Source: Apostichopus japonicus (Eukaryota; Echinodermata; Holothuroidea; Aspidochirotida; Stichopodidae). From it: DNA of 64,000 bases. This document shows positions 11,201 to 25,800 of the stretch, one piece after another; position 1 is the first letter of the stretch; every line of letters starts with the position of its first letter. Location of the stretch: assembly GCF_037975245.1 (NCBI RefSeq), contig NC_092566.1, positions 18,263,001 to 18,327,000 of the forward strand. The letters run 5' to 3'. Under the pieces are notes generated by a model. The model worked only from the letters and a program-made list of their open reading frames with translations. It was not told the origin of the DNA and did not search any database. The position numbers and the translations under genes were made by a program.

Positions 11201-12814
11201 AAATAGAAAAGAAACCTCCCACTGTCCGCAGTGTTTGTAAACCATCCTCGTGGACCAGATTTACCTGTAAAACAAAAGTAGATTGCATATCAAAGAACGT
11301 CAAACTTGTTGGACGTTTGGCTTAAAACTCTTCCTGCAAACAACTGTTGCAATAACAGGCTTTTCTTCCTTAAACTTCTCACAATCATTCTGTATGTTGT
11401 TATGTGCCTGTTACATTATTTAGTTTACTTACTTTAGCGAAGCCGGCCGTGTCCGCAAACAGACTGGAAACCTCTTGTGGTTCAAGCTAAATGGTTGATT
11501 AAATTTACTCTTGAAAGTTTAAATCTATTCTACACACACTCATCAAGACCAAGTGTGCTTGAAGTATATGGAGCCTGTATCCTAACCTAAAACCCAATGT
11601 TACCATTTGCCAGCAGAGAAAACTAAATTGGCCATGCATATGTATAAACTGTATGGTAGGGTAAAGTAGTACACTAGTTTACTGCAGTACTCAATAAAAT
11701 AAAGAAATTGCTTGTAGGGAATAAACTTAATTGCCTGATGCAGGTAGTACTGTTGAAAAGATGTGAAATGGGCTTCTTATAATTTACATGCAGTGGCACT
11801 GGTTCATATCATACAGACATTACTGTATCAAGCAATAAACAAAATTAAGAATAATAACAATAATGTTTTAGAAACATTTGAAATGCAGAAAAAATTAGGT
11901 AATGAAAATTGAATGAATAAATAATTGTTAGTAATATTATTTCTGTTCTGACCTATATATGACACCATCAAGACCCCTTCCTGACCCACCCACGCCCTCA
12001 TAAAGTACAGTACAGGTCACCTCAAAGACAAGGTTATTGCCTTTCCCTCCCTGACACCTTCTCAAGTTGCAAATTATTTCCAGCCTGTTTTGCAAGGACA
12101 ACTCCACCTTAGTTTTTTAGTGTTTTGTGTTTTATCCCAAATCTGTATCATTCTGTCAGCATGGAGGCCAAGGGCTGAGGCTCATCTTTGCACTTGATAA
12201 TGAGTCCTTTGTCACAGCTGTATGCCTTCTGGAACATCACCAAAAAAAAAAATTATTTTAAGAGCATTGTGTCTTATTTCCCTGCTCATTTAAAGGGTTT
12301 TATGTTCCAAACTAAAAAACTCGCATGAAGGTGTAAACTGTACTGGTTGCTACAATAACAAACTGATCAATGTATTGTCACTTTTATAATAATACAGCCT
12401 CTATTCGGATGGCTCCCTCACAGTAGAGTACTTCAATTGTTTGCCAGTTTTCGATAAATTGTTTATTCTTTGGTCAAGTTTTTGAGCTGATGCTTTTTTT
12501 TCTTTCTCCATGACATGGATAAGTTTTTAAGTTGTTTTGCTCAAACTTCAATGCATGACAGCCCTTGTGCAGTAAGTTTTCACTACTTGTATAGATCTGC
12601 TTTAGGCCAACTCATATCTTGATGTATGCAACATCATACAGTACATGTTTTAGCATGTTGCCACCTTATCCACATTATCTTACCCTCCTTTCCCTACCTC
12701 TTTCCCCTCCCCCACCCCCAGCCTCACCCCCTTCCACATTAATAGCTATATTAATTCCGTAATCTGATTTATGGGCAGTAGATTTTGTTGCAAAATAGGA
12801 AAGGAATTTATGGC
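8206..12814. other. No confident gene; possible old DNA transposon remnants
   Basis: Mostly AT-rich unique-looking sequence. Several TTAA-bounded motifs (CCTTTAA or TTTAAAGGG) at about 9657, 10082 and 10870 suggest nested remnants of TTAA-targeting transposons. The only coding hint is the tentative minus-strand exon pair at 11486-11216. The open frame at 9241-9639 has no family features and AT-driven composition. Confidence 0.4.
11216..11486 (-). CDS. Tentative pair of minus-strand exons of an unrecognised gene
   Basis: Exon a (11486-11433, 54 nt) is flanked by an AG and by a strong donor GTAAGTAAAC. It encodes an 18-residue segment containing SLFADTAGFAK. Exon b begins at 11264 after a TTTTGTTTTACAG acceptor, in the matching phase, and continues VNLVHEDGLQTLRTVGG; its end near 11216 is uncertain. 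Both exons are more GC-rich than the sequence around them, and joined they read as one frame across the phase-0 junction. I do not recognise the protein and see no further exons. It could be chance or a transposon remnant. Confidence 0.3.
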
Positions 12815-12900
12815 TAGATTGGGATTTGAACCATGCAGTGACCTCTTGAGAACTGTACACTTGCCCAGCACTCTACCAACTGCATGAGCTGTCCATCCAA
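12815..12900 (-). mobile_element. tRNA-derived SINE (head region)
   Basis: On the minus strand the sequence reads like a tRNA gene: an A-box-like AGCTCATGCAGTTGGTAGAG near 12886-12866 and a B-box-like GGTTCAAATCC at 12833-12823. The cloverleaf spacing is right but the arms pair poorly, so a Pol III-type SINE is more likely than a working tRNA. The tail would run on to about 12750. Confidence 0.65.
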
Positions 12901-15775
12901 TAGTTGGTGGCGATCCCTCTGTAGCCATTTCACGTCCTAAACTCTAGGTAACACAGGAAGGCGTAAAGTAGTCTAATTATACAGTATTTACTTTAGGCAG
13001 TGAACTGCATGTATACGTGCTATACAATGGTATATATGTGTTATTTCAATGAAACATTTCAATCTTTAATTTGCTCCAGAAATTCACTATTGTGGAATGA
13101 TACCACAGTAAAGGCCTTCAGGTCTCCTGTCCTCAAAGAAGACAATAAACACATTAACCGCTCAAATTCCTTGTGTCCACCATTTTTCATAACTGTGCAG
13201 TTTCGTTTGTAATCTCACAATGAACGACTTTTCTAACTAAAAAATCTTCATTTATGGAACAAATATTGTGAATGGTTTTTGAAATGTAGCTGCAGAGTTC
13301 TGTTTTACATCTATTAATATGAGTGCTTTATTAAGCTGTATGAGGTGTACTGTGCGTTGGACGTTTCGTCTTTTAGAATCTTTGCAAGATGGACGTTGAA
13401 ACAGTGAACACACATGTTAGGCCGTTGACCAGCTTCCCATTACTATTATCAACTTTCAAAATGGAATTTATTTGGAAGAGAATTCCCACATCAACAACTC
13501 AATTAATGTGACTGAACCATGTGGACTTTATAGTTGCTGTAGCCATGTGTACTTGTCAATCTTAAAACTTGCCACTCTTTTCCAAGAAGCAGAAGAGAAA
13601 AAAAAAACTTGCCTCGTTTTCGTTATTATTTTATTCGGTTGTTTAATATACCCGGATCATTTCCACCAATGGTTTTTTAAGTTTAATTGCCAAATCTGAT
13701 AAGAATGTGATGAATATATTGAAGTGCAATAAAAAATTGCCAACGAGAGAAACAGAGCGGAAAGTAATTGATTTGAGACCAGAATCCTGGAAATGTTCAC
13801 TGAAACAACATGCTGGATTTTGTGAATAATTCTGGAGTTTTATCGTTGGAAATGGTCGGACCAAGGAGCAAGTCATGCAATCTCATGATTGTTGGGTAAT
13901 TTCCTCTCCTTATTCTTCATCTTCTTCTTCATGTCATTTTTCTCCTCTTTTTATTTTGTGATTGAAAGGGTTATTTCTTGTGGCTGAAGTTGATTATTTA
14001 ACAAAATTGCAATAAATTTAGTATATTCTGTAAAATTGTGTCAAAACCACTTCCTCATATGTTCCTAGGTTTTTATGGTGAATTTGATACTGTAAAATGG
14101 ATTTTTTTCAAAATCTTATGGTTTTTGGTGAAAACATCTGGCAATGGCAGATTGAACGATTTCATCATAATTTAGCTGGAAATGGTTTTGTTTTGCTAAA
14201 TAATATTTGTTCATGGAGAAATAAAACATTTCTACCAAATAAACCTTGCCTTCTAAAAGATTAACGCTACAGTAAATAAAGAGATCATATGAAATGTTCA
14301 TCTTCTCAAATGTATCAACTTTGAAAGTTATTTGAAAAAAAATATTACATGAGTCTGTATGGCTTTTGGAATAAGCTCTACAATGACAACAGCCCATTGA
14401 CCACATATACTGTGAAACCCTTTGTGGAAAAAGGGACGAAAGACTCAGCATATAAACAATAGGTGTCATTCACTCGACCATAACTCAAGTTAAGACAAGA
14501 TATTTAGATGGGGTTTTCAACTGACAGTTGAACATTTTACTCCTCATTATTCTGTGCCATTTTAAATGTATTTGCTACCAGAATAATATCCCTATAAAGT
14601 TGGGCAGCATCTGCTTGATGCCTGCATCCCTCCTGGGGTGCGTGAACACTGACCGACTGACTCACTGACCGACAGATATTTGTTTTAGAATCTGTCCTTG
14701 TTGATGCAGTCCCTTCAAAATATTCATCAGATGTGAAGTATACATTATGATTGATTAAATTGCGTGCTTTTCATGCACGTCACAATGAAAACTGATAATT
14801 GCTTCAATCAAATTTGCTTCAGAATTATCAGAGTTTTGCTTCAAATCGATTAAATCGTTAATTGCTTGGTGTAAAAACAAAAGACTCTACACAACCTTCA
14901 GTCAGGTCAAAAATAACATTCTAGATAAAAATATGTGCTTCTCATCAAGTGTCGTTTTTATCTACATTTTCATCCTTGAAAATCTTTCGGAACTAACCGG
15001 TGTGACTAACATTCTGAATTTTTTGGGTAATTTGAGCAGCTATTAGCAGCCTGTTTTCAGACTCTCTCTGCATCCATTTGTCACGATCCTCTTAACTCAG
15101 ATTAAAGGTCGCCATTTTATGTGAAATATCATATTTTATGTCCAGAGGTTTATATTTATCTTATTTTTAGACCCTGAGGCTGACGAATTCCATCAGCTGT
15201 TTTTTACTGTAAAACTACTCTCCTTTTTTTTTTACAAACTTTGCTCATCTCTGACTGCTGTTATTGCTGACTGCTTGATGGTATCTGAAATTTACTGCAA
15301 ATGTGAACATCTTTTGTCAGGACAACTGATTTTTGTTGAATAAAATGCCAGCACCACCCCCCCCCCCCTTACTAGCTGTTGGACCTTGTGGACTGTTGGT
15401 TTTATGACTATGTCTGATCTAGATTATACCACAGCTTGGCTGCAGTCGGGCTGACCAGACAAATATTTCTGGTTTCCGTTCAATATCTGGCAGATCAAGT
15501 GTAAGCTCTAGCTTTGCAGCCACGTGTGGTCACTACTACAACTGCACAGTAGTATCAATGAAGGAAAAACCGATCACAGAATAAGCTGCTGTGTATGGGA
15601 CCTAAACAAGCCCATGTACACAGAAAATGGTTGTTTACTGTTTGCTCCAGCAGAAAAATACATGCCATACTGTTGACTGTACCATGTACACATTGTAGAA
15701 TACTGTTTACATTCTACTCTGTGTCTTAGTTGTTGTAAATTTATGTAACTTATTTTATATGAAGTATTAATTGTA
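12901..15775. other. No gene recognised
   Basis: AT-rich sequence with a 12-base C run at 15357-15368. Open frames are short and without family features. Unseen 5' exons of the FAM149-like gene may lie here: its first visible exon starts in the middle of a codon, so at least one coding exon is upstream. Confidence 0.4.
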
Positions 15776-16219
15776 TTCCTGCTCACGTTTATTTGCAGAG
15801 CAAGAAGATCATGCAAGATGATAGTGATGATAGTGCATATTGTTATAGTGTGATGGGTTAAAGTAACAGCTCTGTTATATGTTAAACCAGGTTATTATCT
15901 GTCTCACTCACCATCCCATAGCTCATCCTGCTCACATTTATTTGCAGAGCAAGAAGATCATGCAAGATGATAGTGATGATAGTGCTTGTTGTTATAGTGT
16001 GATGGGTTAAAGTAACAGCTCTGTTATATGTTAAACCAGGTTATTATCTGTCTCACTCACCATCCCATAGCTCATCCTGCTCACATTTATTTGCAGAGCA
16101 AGAAGATCATGCAAGATGATAGAGATGATAGTGCTTGTTGTTATAGTGTGATAGGTTAAAGTAACAGCTCTGTTATATGTTAAACCAGGTTATCATCTGT
16201 CTCACTCACCATCCCATAA
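15776..16219. repeat. 149-bp tandem repeat, nearly three copies
   Basis: Copies are anchored at 15795, 15944 and 16093 (GCAGAGCAAGAAG), so the period is exactly 149 bp with about 97 percent identity by eye. Each unit carries a good splice-acceptor-like TTTATTTGCAG. None of the three frames behind it stays open to a donor. Confidence 0.9.
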
Positions 16220-16811
16220 CATGTTCATGGTAGAATGCCTACTTAGGTCTTAGCCACAGCACAGATAATCCTCATTATGCATCCAATCTTGATATAAATT
16301 TCTAAACCATCTTTGTTAGGGTTCTATTGTGTAGTAAATCATAACTTAATCATGATGATATACAGTACAACAATATTTATGCCCATAGATCGAGTGAATA
16401 CAAAATTCAAACTGAAATGTTGGTGTCCTGTATGTGTTGATACATTGAAGACTCATGAGCCTTTCTGTACAGTACATAACTGTTGTACAGTAGGCTATGC
16501 TGGGCTAACAGGTTTTGTGCAAAGCACCATTATGTAATATCTGCCTTTTTCCTTTCTTCTGTTCTTTGTTTCTTTGTTGTAGGCACTGTGCAATTGGTCG
16601 CATTTTAAGATTTGTTTTCCTGTTTAAAAAAAAATCTCCTTCATATGCTTATTGTAAGATATGGGTATTATATAAATATGATATTTAATATTTACTATTT
16701 ATTATGAAGATGTTACTCTTTCTTGTGCAAAGTTAGCTCTCCTTAACTTAAATAAGAACAAAAAAGTAGTTATTAAGTTTTGTTTATTTCTTCTCCTCGT
16801 TTCTGCATCAG

Positions 16812-19800
16812 GAGAGGAATATCAGCTGGTAGTTCAGAGCAACACCCATTAGCCGAGAGGCAGCAGACCAGTAACTTACCCCTCGAGTACCTTCAGAGCG
16901 TAAACAACGCCATCGGTCAGTATACGGTATCCCCGTCCATCAGCGAACAATCGTCTCCAGTCGAGGATGATGATGATGACGAGGAGGATACCCCCAACAA
17001 CCAGCTGATGTTATCAAATAGTGGATGGACAACAGGAAATTCAACAGAGAGAAGTAGCCTCTTCTCATGGGCTGATGATGTAAGCACAACATGTCCTAGT
17101 TATTTAATTTAGTGAACTATTACTCGATGAGGGTTGGAGTTCTTCCTCAGCTCCTCCTCCTCTGCCAGTGACATCCTCTCCTCTGTAGGTCACATGTTCT
17201 CCTTCAATACCCCACCTGGAAGATGTGCATTACAACTTCTGTCGAAAAAGAAACCTGATAACATAATGTGTATCCCCATATCGTCAATACCCAAAGAGTA
17301 ATAACATTTTCTTTCCTGAACTGTGCAAATATTCAATGATTGTCAAGCACATGCATAGTATATGGTATAGGTTCAAACACATAGTATGGTTCAGACACAT
17401 AGTATAGGTTCAAACACATAGTATGGTTCAGACACATAGTATAGGTTCAAACACATAGTATGGTTCAGACACATAGTGTAGGTTCAAACACATAGTATGG
17501 ATCAAGCACATAGTGTAGGTTCAAACACATAGTATATGTTGAAACACATAGTATAGGTTCAAACACATAGTATATGTCCAAACACAAAATGTAAGTTTAA
17601 ACGCATAGTATTGGTTCCAACACATAGTGTGGGTTCGAACACATAGTATGGGTTCGAACACATAGTACAGTTCAAACACAAAGTATAGGTTCAAACACAT
17701 AGTATAAGTTCAAACACATTTTGTTGTTGTTTGCATCTGTGTTGAACTCTCCACACACCATTTATTGCTATCTACCTAGATACTGACATAATCTGATAAT
17801 ATTTTACTCCCATTTACTGTCCCACCCCCCCCCCCCCCCACACTTCTTGGAATAAAAGTGCAACTTTGTTGATTGGAGGAAGGTAAAGTACCATGTGTTA
17901 CCATTACTTGTAGAAACCAGCAAGTTTTGTAAGTCTTGCGGGCTGATATCGTTGGAAAATGTAAACATCAGCTGGAGTGGAGGAGGGAGCATATTAATAA
18001 GAACATGACCGTTGACCTCATATGACCTCATTACCATACTGTACTATATGGGAGCTAGGGCTTGTTTGTTATTAGATCTTTATCTGTATGTGTAATGCTG
18101 GTGCTTGCTCCCTAGTGTTATTGTTGTGCAAGCACAGAGTTTAGTACACGCTGAACAGATGTGTTCTACTTCTGTAGCTCCCACTCAAACAACTCATAAA
18201 TAAGACACCTTTAAAAGAAAAACAAATTATTAATATCTAATTGCTTGTTAACCCAAAGGTTAAGTAGATTTAAGCAATTTAGGTCAGCAGTTATGGGAAC
18301 CTGCACTGTTCACATTCAGTTTGCCCCCGCCCCCCAGGATGATATTTTATCGACCAATTATTAAGATTCAGTTGAAGCTTGGGTCAAAACCCTTACCTAG
18401 AATTGGAATCTGGTCAGCTGGCCATTTAATTGTCTTTTGAAACAGTGGTTTTATTAAATCAATTCTGATCAGGGCAATCTTGACAAGAATTCACAAATAT
18501 ACAGATTTGAGTCTGAAGTCTGGCTTGCCAAAGGCTTTCTGTGAAGATATTGCAACATTTACAGTCTTTATGATTGCTTTCAAATATGCTAGGGGGTCAA
18601 AAAATGGTCATGATGAAACAAGAAGGTAACACAAAAACCCTACCATCATTACAGTATTTAGTGTACTTGATAGAGATAAATGCTGTGAATGATTTCCTCA
18701 AGCAGCCAAGAAATTCATATCCCATTTGGGATTTTATGACAGATTTAACGGTCCATCATGCACAAGGGAAGACTTGATCGAGCCTTAATATGACATCATC
18801 AAGCCACTTTTGTCCGCTTCATTGTTTTACATTTTCTTTCTTTAATGACAAATACGGAATATAAATTAATAAAGCTCATATTGCGACCTAATGATGCTGT
18901 CAGAATCAACACTTTGATCATTCTTGCTTTTAATATGAAAAGATAAAACTAGAGAAAGTTAAAGATTTTCAGATCCCTAGCTGCACTATGACATCACAGA
19001 TTTACAAAATGTCAGCCCCCAAACACAACTTTTAAACTAAGATATGTCCCAGACAGAGCAACAGTAGTTTTAAGCACCTCAGGGGAATTTGTCTCCTTTT
19101 AAGTGAAATCATCCCCGTAAACTAATATTGTTAGTAACCACCTCCCATCCAGACTGTTTTTCCTCTTTTATCTCTTCCTCGTATTCAGGAATTTGACCAG
19201 CAGGCAGCGAGGACAGTTCGTAGAATGTTTGAAGAGATTGACAGCATGTTATACGAGGTTGCGAAGCCAATTAATGCTGGCTCTACTCTACAAAATGAAT
19301 GCAAAGATTGGAAAAATAGTTTCCCACATCTCAGGTAATATGATTATCTTAGGTAGGCTTTTTTTATCTCTTTATACGTCATAGTCCAAGATGTAAGTAA
19401 AATTTGAGAGCTGGTAATGTCTCTACAGTTGTTATGGTTTTCTACATATTCAGCTTTATAATATGATAAATCTCTGAGATGCTCCTTTCAAATTTGATGT
19501 TAGTGACTGCTCCTTGATGCAGGCCTTTGAAGATTGTATACTAACTTATAACTTCATATAATTACAAACCATCCTTGGATGGCCTTTTTCCTTCACAAAT
19601 TGCAAGTTTGTAATTAAGTTGAAAACATGTTATTTGAGGCCATCAAAGTGTTATGTTTTCCTAATGAGTTTTTGTGTTTGTATCTGAGCTAAACTGACCT
19701 AATGGGTTGTGCATGTACCTGTTAGATTGTAAAGTCACACTGACCAGGATTATGAAAAGTAGCTGATATCCATGTTGAGAAGTTCATCATTACCTCAAAA

Positions 19801-22800
19801 AGTCTGACTATTTTTAAGTCGTTCATTTCTTGCTTAAATCTCTCCACAGAATACTTGGCATGCAGTTACTTCCACCGGGAGACGAGGGCTTTGAGGTCTT
19901 CCCCAGGGACCCCTCCAGGCCCCCCACCACTGGGGAATTATTAGATATAGGAGAACATGAGTTACCTGGGAGCGGCCATGAATCCCAGGGGTACGATAAG
20001 CATTGCGGATTCTTTTATTTATATCTTACTACTGTGAAAGATAGCAGTTTAATTGCAAAGTAAATAGGAGGATGCAGTCACATTGCGGTTTATTTTATTT
20101 ATATCTAACTACAGTACTACTAGAGATTGCATTGTTATAGTAAAGTAAATAGGATGATGCAGTCACATTGTGTTTTTTTTAAAATTTATTTCTTACTACT
20201 GTCAGAGATAGCAGTGTAATAGTAGAGTCAATAGGAGGATGCAGTCACATTGCGGTTTATTTTATTTATATCTAACTACTACTAGAGATAGCAGTGTAAT
20301 AGTAAAGTAAATAGGAGGATGCAGTCACAATAAACCTACATGCAGGAAAGAAACACACTTATTCGTAGACAGGTAATCTACACTTAGCACAAAGATCTGT
20401 GGAAATGTAGTCCAGAATGTGTCAAAGTAGTTCTTGAAGGCATTACCCTTTTACAAAATAATTCAAGAACATCAAAGTTTGGAATTCTAAAATGCATATA
20501 AAAAGAGTAAAAGACAGTTACATAGAGCCCTTGCCCTGTGCTTATAATGACATAACAATACTCTGGGGTGTATACAGCCACACCATACAAGTTTACAACA
20601 GCAAGAAGAGACAAAGATACAGACACATCTTGGAATCTGTCAGATCTTCTAGGCAGCATGTGGATGATATTAAAAACAAAAGTAGCGTTCTTCATTATGA
20701 ATAGCTTTGGACTGGAATATAACGGATTGGAAATTGGTTATAAGAGGGACAGATTACAAGTTATGGCTTTCATTGCAAGCTGTGAAAACATGAGACGAAT
20801 TATAAAGGTGCATTGCGATGATAAAATATCAATGCGTGACTAGAATGTGGACTCGAATGACAGCTATGTTAGCTACCGAAAACAAGCTTGTTTACTCAAG
20901 GGGGTGGAAGGGTTCTCAAAGGTGGGACCTTGGTAGGACAAAGGTTTCTTCATAAAATTGTATTATCAGCATTAGTAGAAGAATAAATGTAGGTTGATAT
21001 CTCACAAAAAGGGAAAAGTAACTGGAGCACCAGAGGGGTGTCTTTCTAAAGTCAACAAAAATTACATGCCCAGGAATATTTTCAAGGGAACAAAGGTAGT
21101 TATATCTCATACAAGCTGTGAAAATGTGAGTGGAAGATTTAACAAGTGTCTAAGAAACAGGGAGCAGGTCCTCAACCATGACTCTTGATCGGATGAAGAT
21201 GTTTACATTTGTTGTTTTGTGGGCAGAAATGATTTTTCCAGCTCAGTGGTACCCGATGTTTCTCTTTCATTTCGTTTCTCTTTGATTTATTTGATTTTCT
21301 TCCTCTGTTTTCCCCAGGCTGGTCATTCATGGCAAACATTGTAATGCAATACATTCAGAGAGTGTCGTCCAGTCCAGGACAACTGGCCATTTGGTTCAGG
21401 ACGAAGAAGTGATCGAAGCGGATGGCATCGTCGAAGAGTACCTGGCCTATGATCGTAGCTGGTCAAGGTAAAATGAAGAAATGTGGTTCCTGCACACGAG
21501 GGAGGGACTTGAAGGGATTGCCTGGTGGCAGATAATTGCAACGCTTAACTTTAAAGTGAAATATATTCCACAGTGTTATTTGCCAACATCTTGTCCCTAA
21601 TATCAAGATATGGTTGTTGGAATGAAACATTATTTTGACTGGTCAAAACTTTTCCTTTTACCACAAAGTTGATCACAAGAGATTTCATCTTAGCAAATAT
21701 TCTTCAAATGTTTTTCGTTCCTATTATTGAATTTTGTTGATTTATCCTTGAAAAGTGCACATTGATACATTTGGAGTGATTAGTTAGCTGTCGATATTTC
21801 TGTGTGTTCAGAATTCCATAAAATGGGACTCTTTTTGGAAGAATTTATTTTGCCTCTGTGGGAAAATTATTTAAATGTTATAAAGAAAACCAAATACATT
21901 AGTTTTGCTGTTGCCAGATGCCAAAATTACAATATGCATTTATAACATTTATACCTGTAAACATTGCACCTCATCAGACCAAAGAAGTATTGTGGTTAAA
22001 GAGCCCCTTAGTAAACAGAAACTAAATTAAATTAAACAAATCTGTGATACCAGCAATTTATTAAAGACCACCAATAAGGTGAGGCAAATATCTCCCGTAA
22101 ACTTCATTGAGTAAAACATAAAAATATAGATCACAAGAATTCTGGATCCATGCAGAGATGTTTATCACACGATTCTCATCAGAGAAAATTTGAAGAAATG
22201 TCACTGAGAAAAAAAATTGTTTTAAATTTATTGCACCACAAAGGAAAGGTAAAATAGAACAAGTCACGTTGCTGGTACCTAATCAGCTCTTTGGTTATTT
22301 TTTACCTTAAGTTTTGTGGTGTGTATCACATTTTAACTGGAGAAAATGTGTCAGAATATTTCTTGTCAATGCGGTTTCAATATTTGCTATATTGTGGTAT
22401 TATTTTCATAGCGAGGAGGGCCACGAACAGAAACAATACCACGCCCCGAGGAGGAGAAGAGGCTTCCCCCCAATCACTCCAAACGCTTGTCGGCAGAATT
22501 CTGTCTGCAGCAACGCTTTCGATGTCCTCTGGGAAGAAATTGTTGGCTGGTTGAGATTTCTTGTTAAAAGACAAATAGAAGGTTTGTAACTTAACCTCTC
22601 AGCTGTATGGAGGCAAGACTGTTTATGTGATATGCTTGTAATTATTGGGAGGACCACTTGGGAGAAGGGGGGGGGGGCTGGGTGGTTAGGGCAAGGTTGG
22701 ACCAGTCCTCAACCCTGTGTTTTGAAGTTTTTAGATGGCATTACAATTACTTAATTTGCCAAATCAATTTCATGCCTTGGAATTTGTGGAGCTATTATTT

Positions 22801-25800
22801 CTTGGCATTTTTCTACTCTTTTTTTTTTTTGTATTTTGCAGTTAAATATACCTATAATATTGTGATTCTTACCTATTTTCCCTAATTTCCAGAACATCGT
22901 TTCCAATCATCTCATGACTCGGTACTCCCTCAGAGAAGCGGCCTTCACCAAACAGCTCCCAGCTTTGATCTGGGAATGCTGTCTTACGGTCCAGACTACA
23001 CAGGGAGGAACTTGTTAGACCAACCGGTGGGAAAGCTAGCCCCAATGGGGTCCGGGGTGAGTCCGATAGAGATTTCCTTAGATCGTAAAGGAACTGAACA
23101 GTAACCTCACCAGGACCGTACAGTGACCCCAAAATGACCGGCCATAATGCTGATATGTCCAGCATGCTTCCTCAAAAGATATATTTTGAATGTTTGGAAG
23201 TATGCTTTGCTGTATATGTATTTGTAATGTAGTTAGGGAGTTTCTCGGTTAAGTTTTCTACCATCAAGCGATGCTCCATTCATTGTGGTACCTTCACTAC
23301 AATCCTTTGAAAGTTTGAGCCATCTGATTTCTCGACAGCTCCGATTTTCTGCCGGGCCATCTCTCAACTTTAATTTGTACGATCAGAAGAGCGCCCTCAA
23401 TGGCGTCATGACGATCTCCTCGAAAGCGTTGCACAACCGACTCGGTGACAAGGAGAGAACACCACTGTTATTTGGGTGAGTGCTTCATACTGTGACTGGT
23501 TACAACAACAGGTTTTAGCAAACCAAAAATTTACTCTAAGGCTACTGAAGAAAACTTAGTGCCAGTTGTTGTACCAAGTCCCTTTGTGCAATCCTACCAA
23601 TTGTTCTCCATACCTACCTTTAGGGGTTACAAACTGTCATTGTGAGCCTTGTATCTTAGATTGCATGTTTTATAGGTTGATTTCATTTTTTAATGTTGTG
23701 AATTGTTGTTGAAAAAGAAAAAAGTTAATTCAAAGGATGTTCAAAGGAAATGATCTGAGGTATCAAAATTTTTATTTTAACAAAAGAAGAATTTGTTACT
23801 GTAGAGAGAGAGAGAGGGAGAAAGTGTTGAATATTGTTCTGTTCATACATTTTACTATTATGTTATGTAAGTATACATTGCCTTAAGTTTTCGTTCTTTG
23901 TAAAAATTAGAAAGTAATAATTAGAACTGTCAGCGCTTTCAAGCTGTAAAGACGTTACCTTGTTTTGTCTTTATTTAATGTTGTTTTGGCCGTGGCTCGC
24001 GACCAATACAACAACAGCCTCAATTGACTGGTTTGACAATTTTTGAGAACGTTGGCATTAGCAAATTGTTGTTTGTTCATAATTGAGCAAAGAATAATTA
24101 TTTGTGAAAGTTTGTTATATTCAATCACAAATCATTGACTGTTGTATATTTTATTGACGAAAGCAATTTACTTTGTAATTCTACTGTACTATACCTTTTG
24201 TACGTCCTTCTATATCAGTGTGTGGGTGTGTGAACTGCAATATGTTACAATTGCATGGAATGATAATGGAGTCACAACTCCATTGGTAGCCTAGGCTTGT
24301 AGATTTGTGCAGACTTGACATCAAAATAACCCAAGAGTCAACGAAAAGCCACCACTTCCAACCATGTTTTCTTCAGGCTTCTAATTCAAAAAGTAACCAG
24401 CTTTGTCATTAACATTTCCATATATATATATATATATTTGTTTGTTTATTTTTCAGTGACGAAGGTGCCTTTCCGTACCAGAGACCTAATTCTAGCTCGT
24501 TCTTCCCCAAGGGAGGCAGACCGGGCAGTACTAAATTCTCTGATTTAATGGTTCATAACAGTCGATTATCCTCGGCCAGGGTTGGTAAGAGCCGACTCAA
24601 ACCCCTGGAGAGGGCCAAGACTCCAGCCTTGGATAGTGTTGTCACTGGCAAAAAGATGTAAGGACAAGTTTATCCCTCATGTAATCTTTTATCTTCAGAT
24701 TTTTAACTTTCAATTATGTACAGAACATAAAAGAATACAGCAGCCTGCTCATTGAAGCTGTGTGACATAATCCAAAAATGTGTCTTGATGATGTTTGCCT
24801 TGTTGCATTCCATTAATTATGGGGCAGTAGAAGACTCACTCTGTAGTCCTCACTTTTCAATCTTCTGCACAGAGCTCACCCTCCCCCTCATCCTCCTTCA
24901 TTCCCCATTCCCCTCCCCAGCCAAAATCCCACCTAGTTAAATTGTTCCTGGTGTTGATTAAGATGGACCAAAGCAAGTGAGGACATTTCCTGAAACACAA
25001 CTAACTGTTTACATTTCAGTAATACACTGGGACCCTTTCTAGTAAGATTATTTGATTAAAAATTGCTTCATAATTTTCACCAATCACCAAGGAAACTCAA
25101 TTTTGATTGCATTAATTTAAGTATGACATCCTTGGTGATTGTTCACCAATTCAGTTTAAATAATCTACCACATAAAGTCGTAAACATTTGTCGTGAGTCG
25201 TGTCGTGAAGACATAACAATTACTCACTAGCAGTAAAGTTTATTATTTAGAGTAACCCAGAGTATTTATACTTTAATGACAACTGTTTGAGATTATCAAA
25301 TGAACTGGTAACTTTTATATGTTTATACTCTCTCTGTCATCTCAGAATGGCTGTGGGCGACAGACTAGTCTCTCCTCCCCAGCCACTTTCATCATCCCCA
25401 CCACGCAACTGGAGTCGCAATGCAACATTACCTCCCATTGAACAGGTGCAAGAGAGCAACTTAACCAGAGAAAACTTGAAATTTCCAGTAAGTTTGATTC
25501 TCTGCTTTTGAGTTGTTTTCAACAGAGTTTAATTTTCGTTTAGTTATAGCCGTAGAAAAAGTGACAAATGTTCTGTTCGTACTAGGCATCATTTTAATGT
25601 ACATATGATTTGATAAATATAATGCTATTGTAGTCATAAGTAACATATGTAAGTGTTGTCAAGGTTATTTATACCTATAATTGATATTTCTCAAAAATTG
25701 TAACAACAAGTTTCATAGAACAATTCACTGGCAAAACAGGGCTCCAATAATCTCATTTTTAAATCCTCCAATAGTCCAGTTTTGTTTCTACAGGGATCTC

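Noticed and set aside
22680-22735. tRNA-like GGCTGGGTGGTTAGGGCA segment
   Set aside because: Resembles an A box, but no B box follows at a fitting distance.
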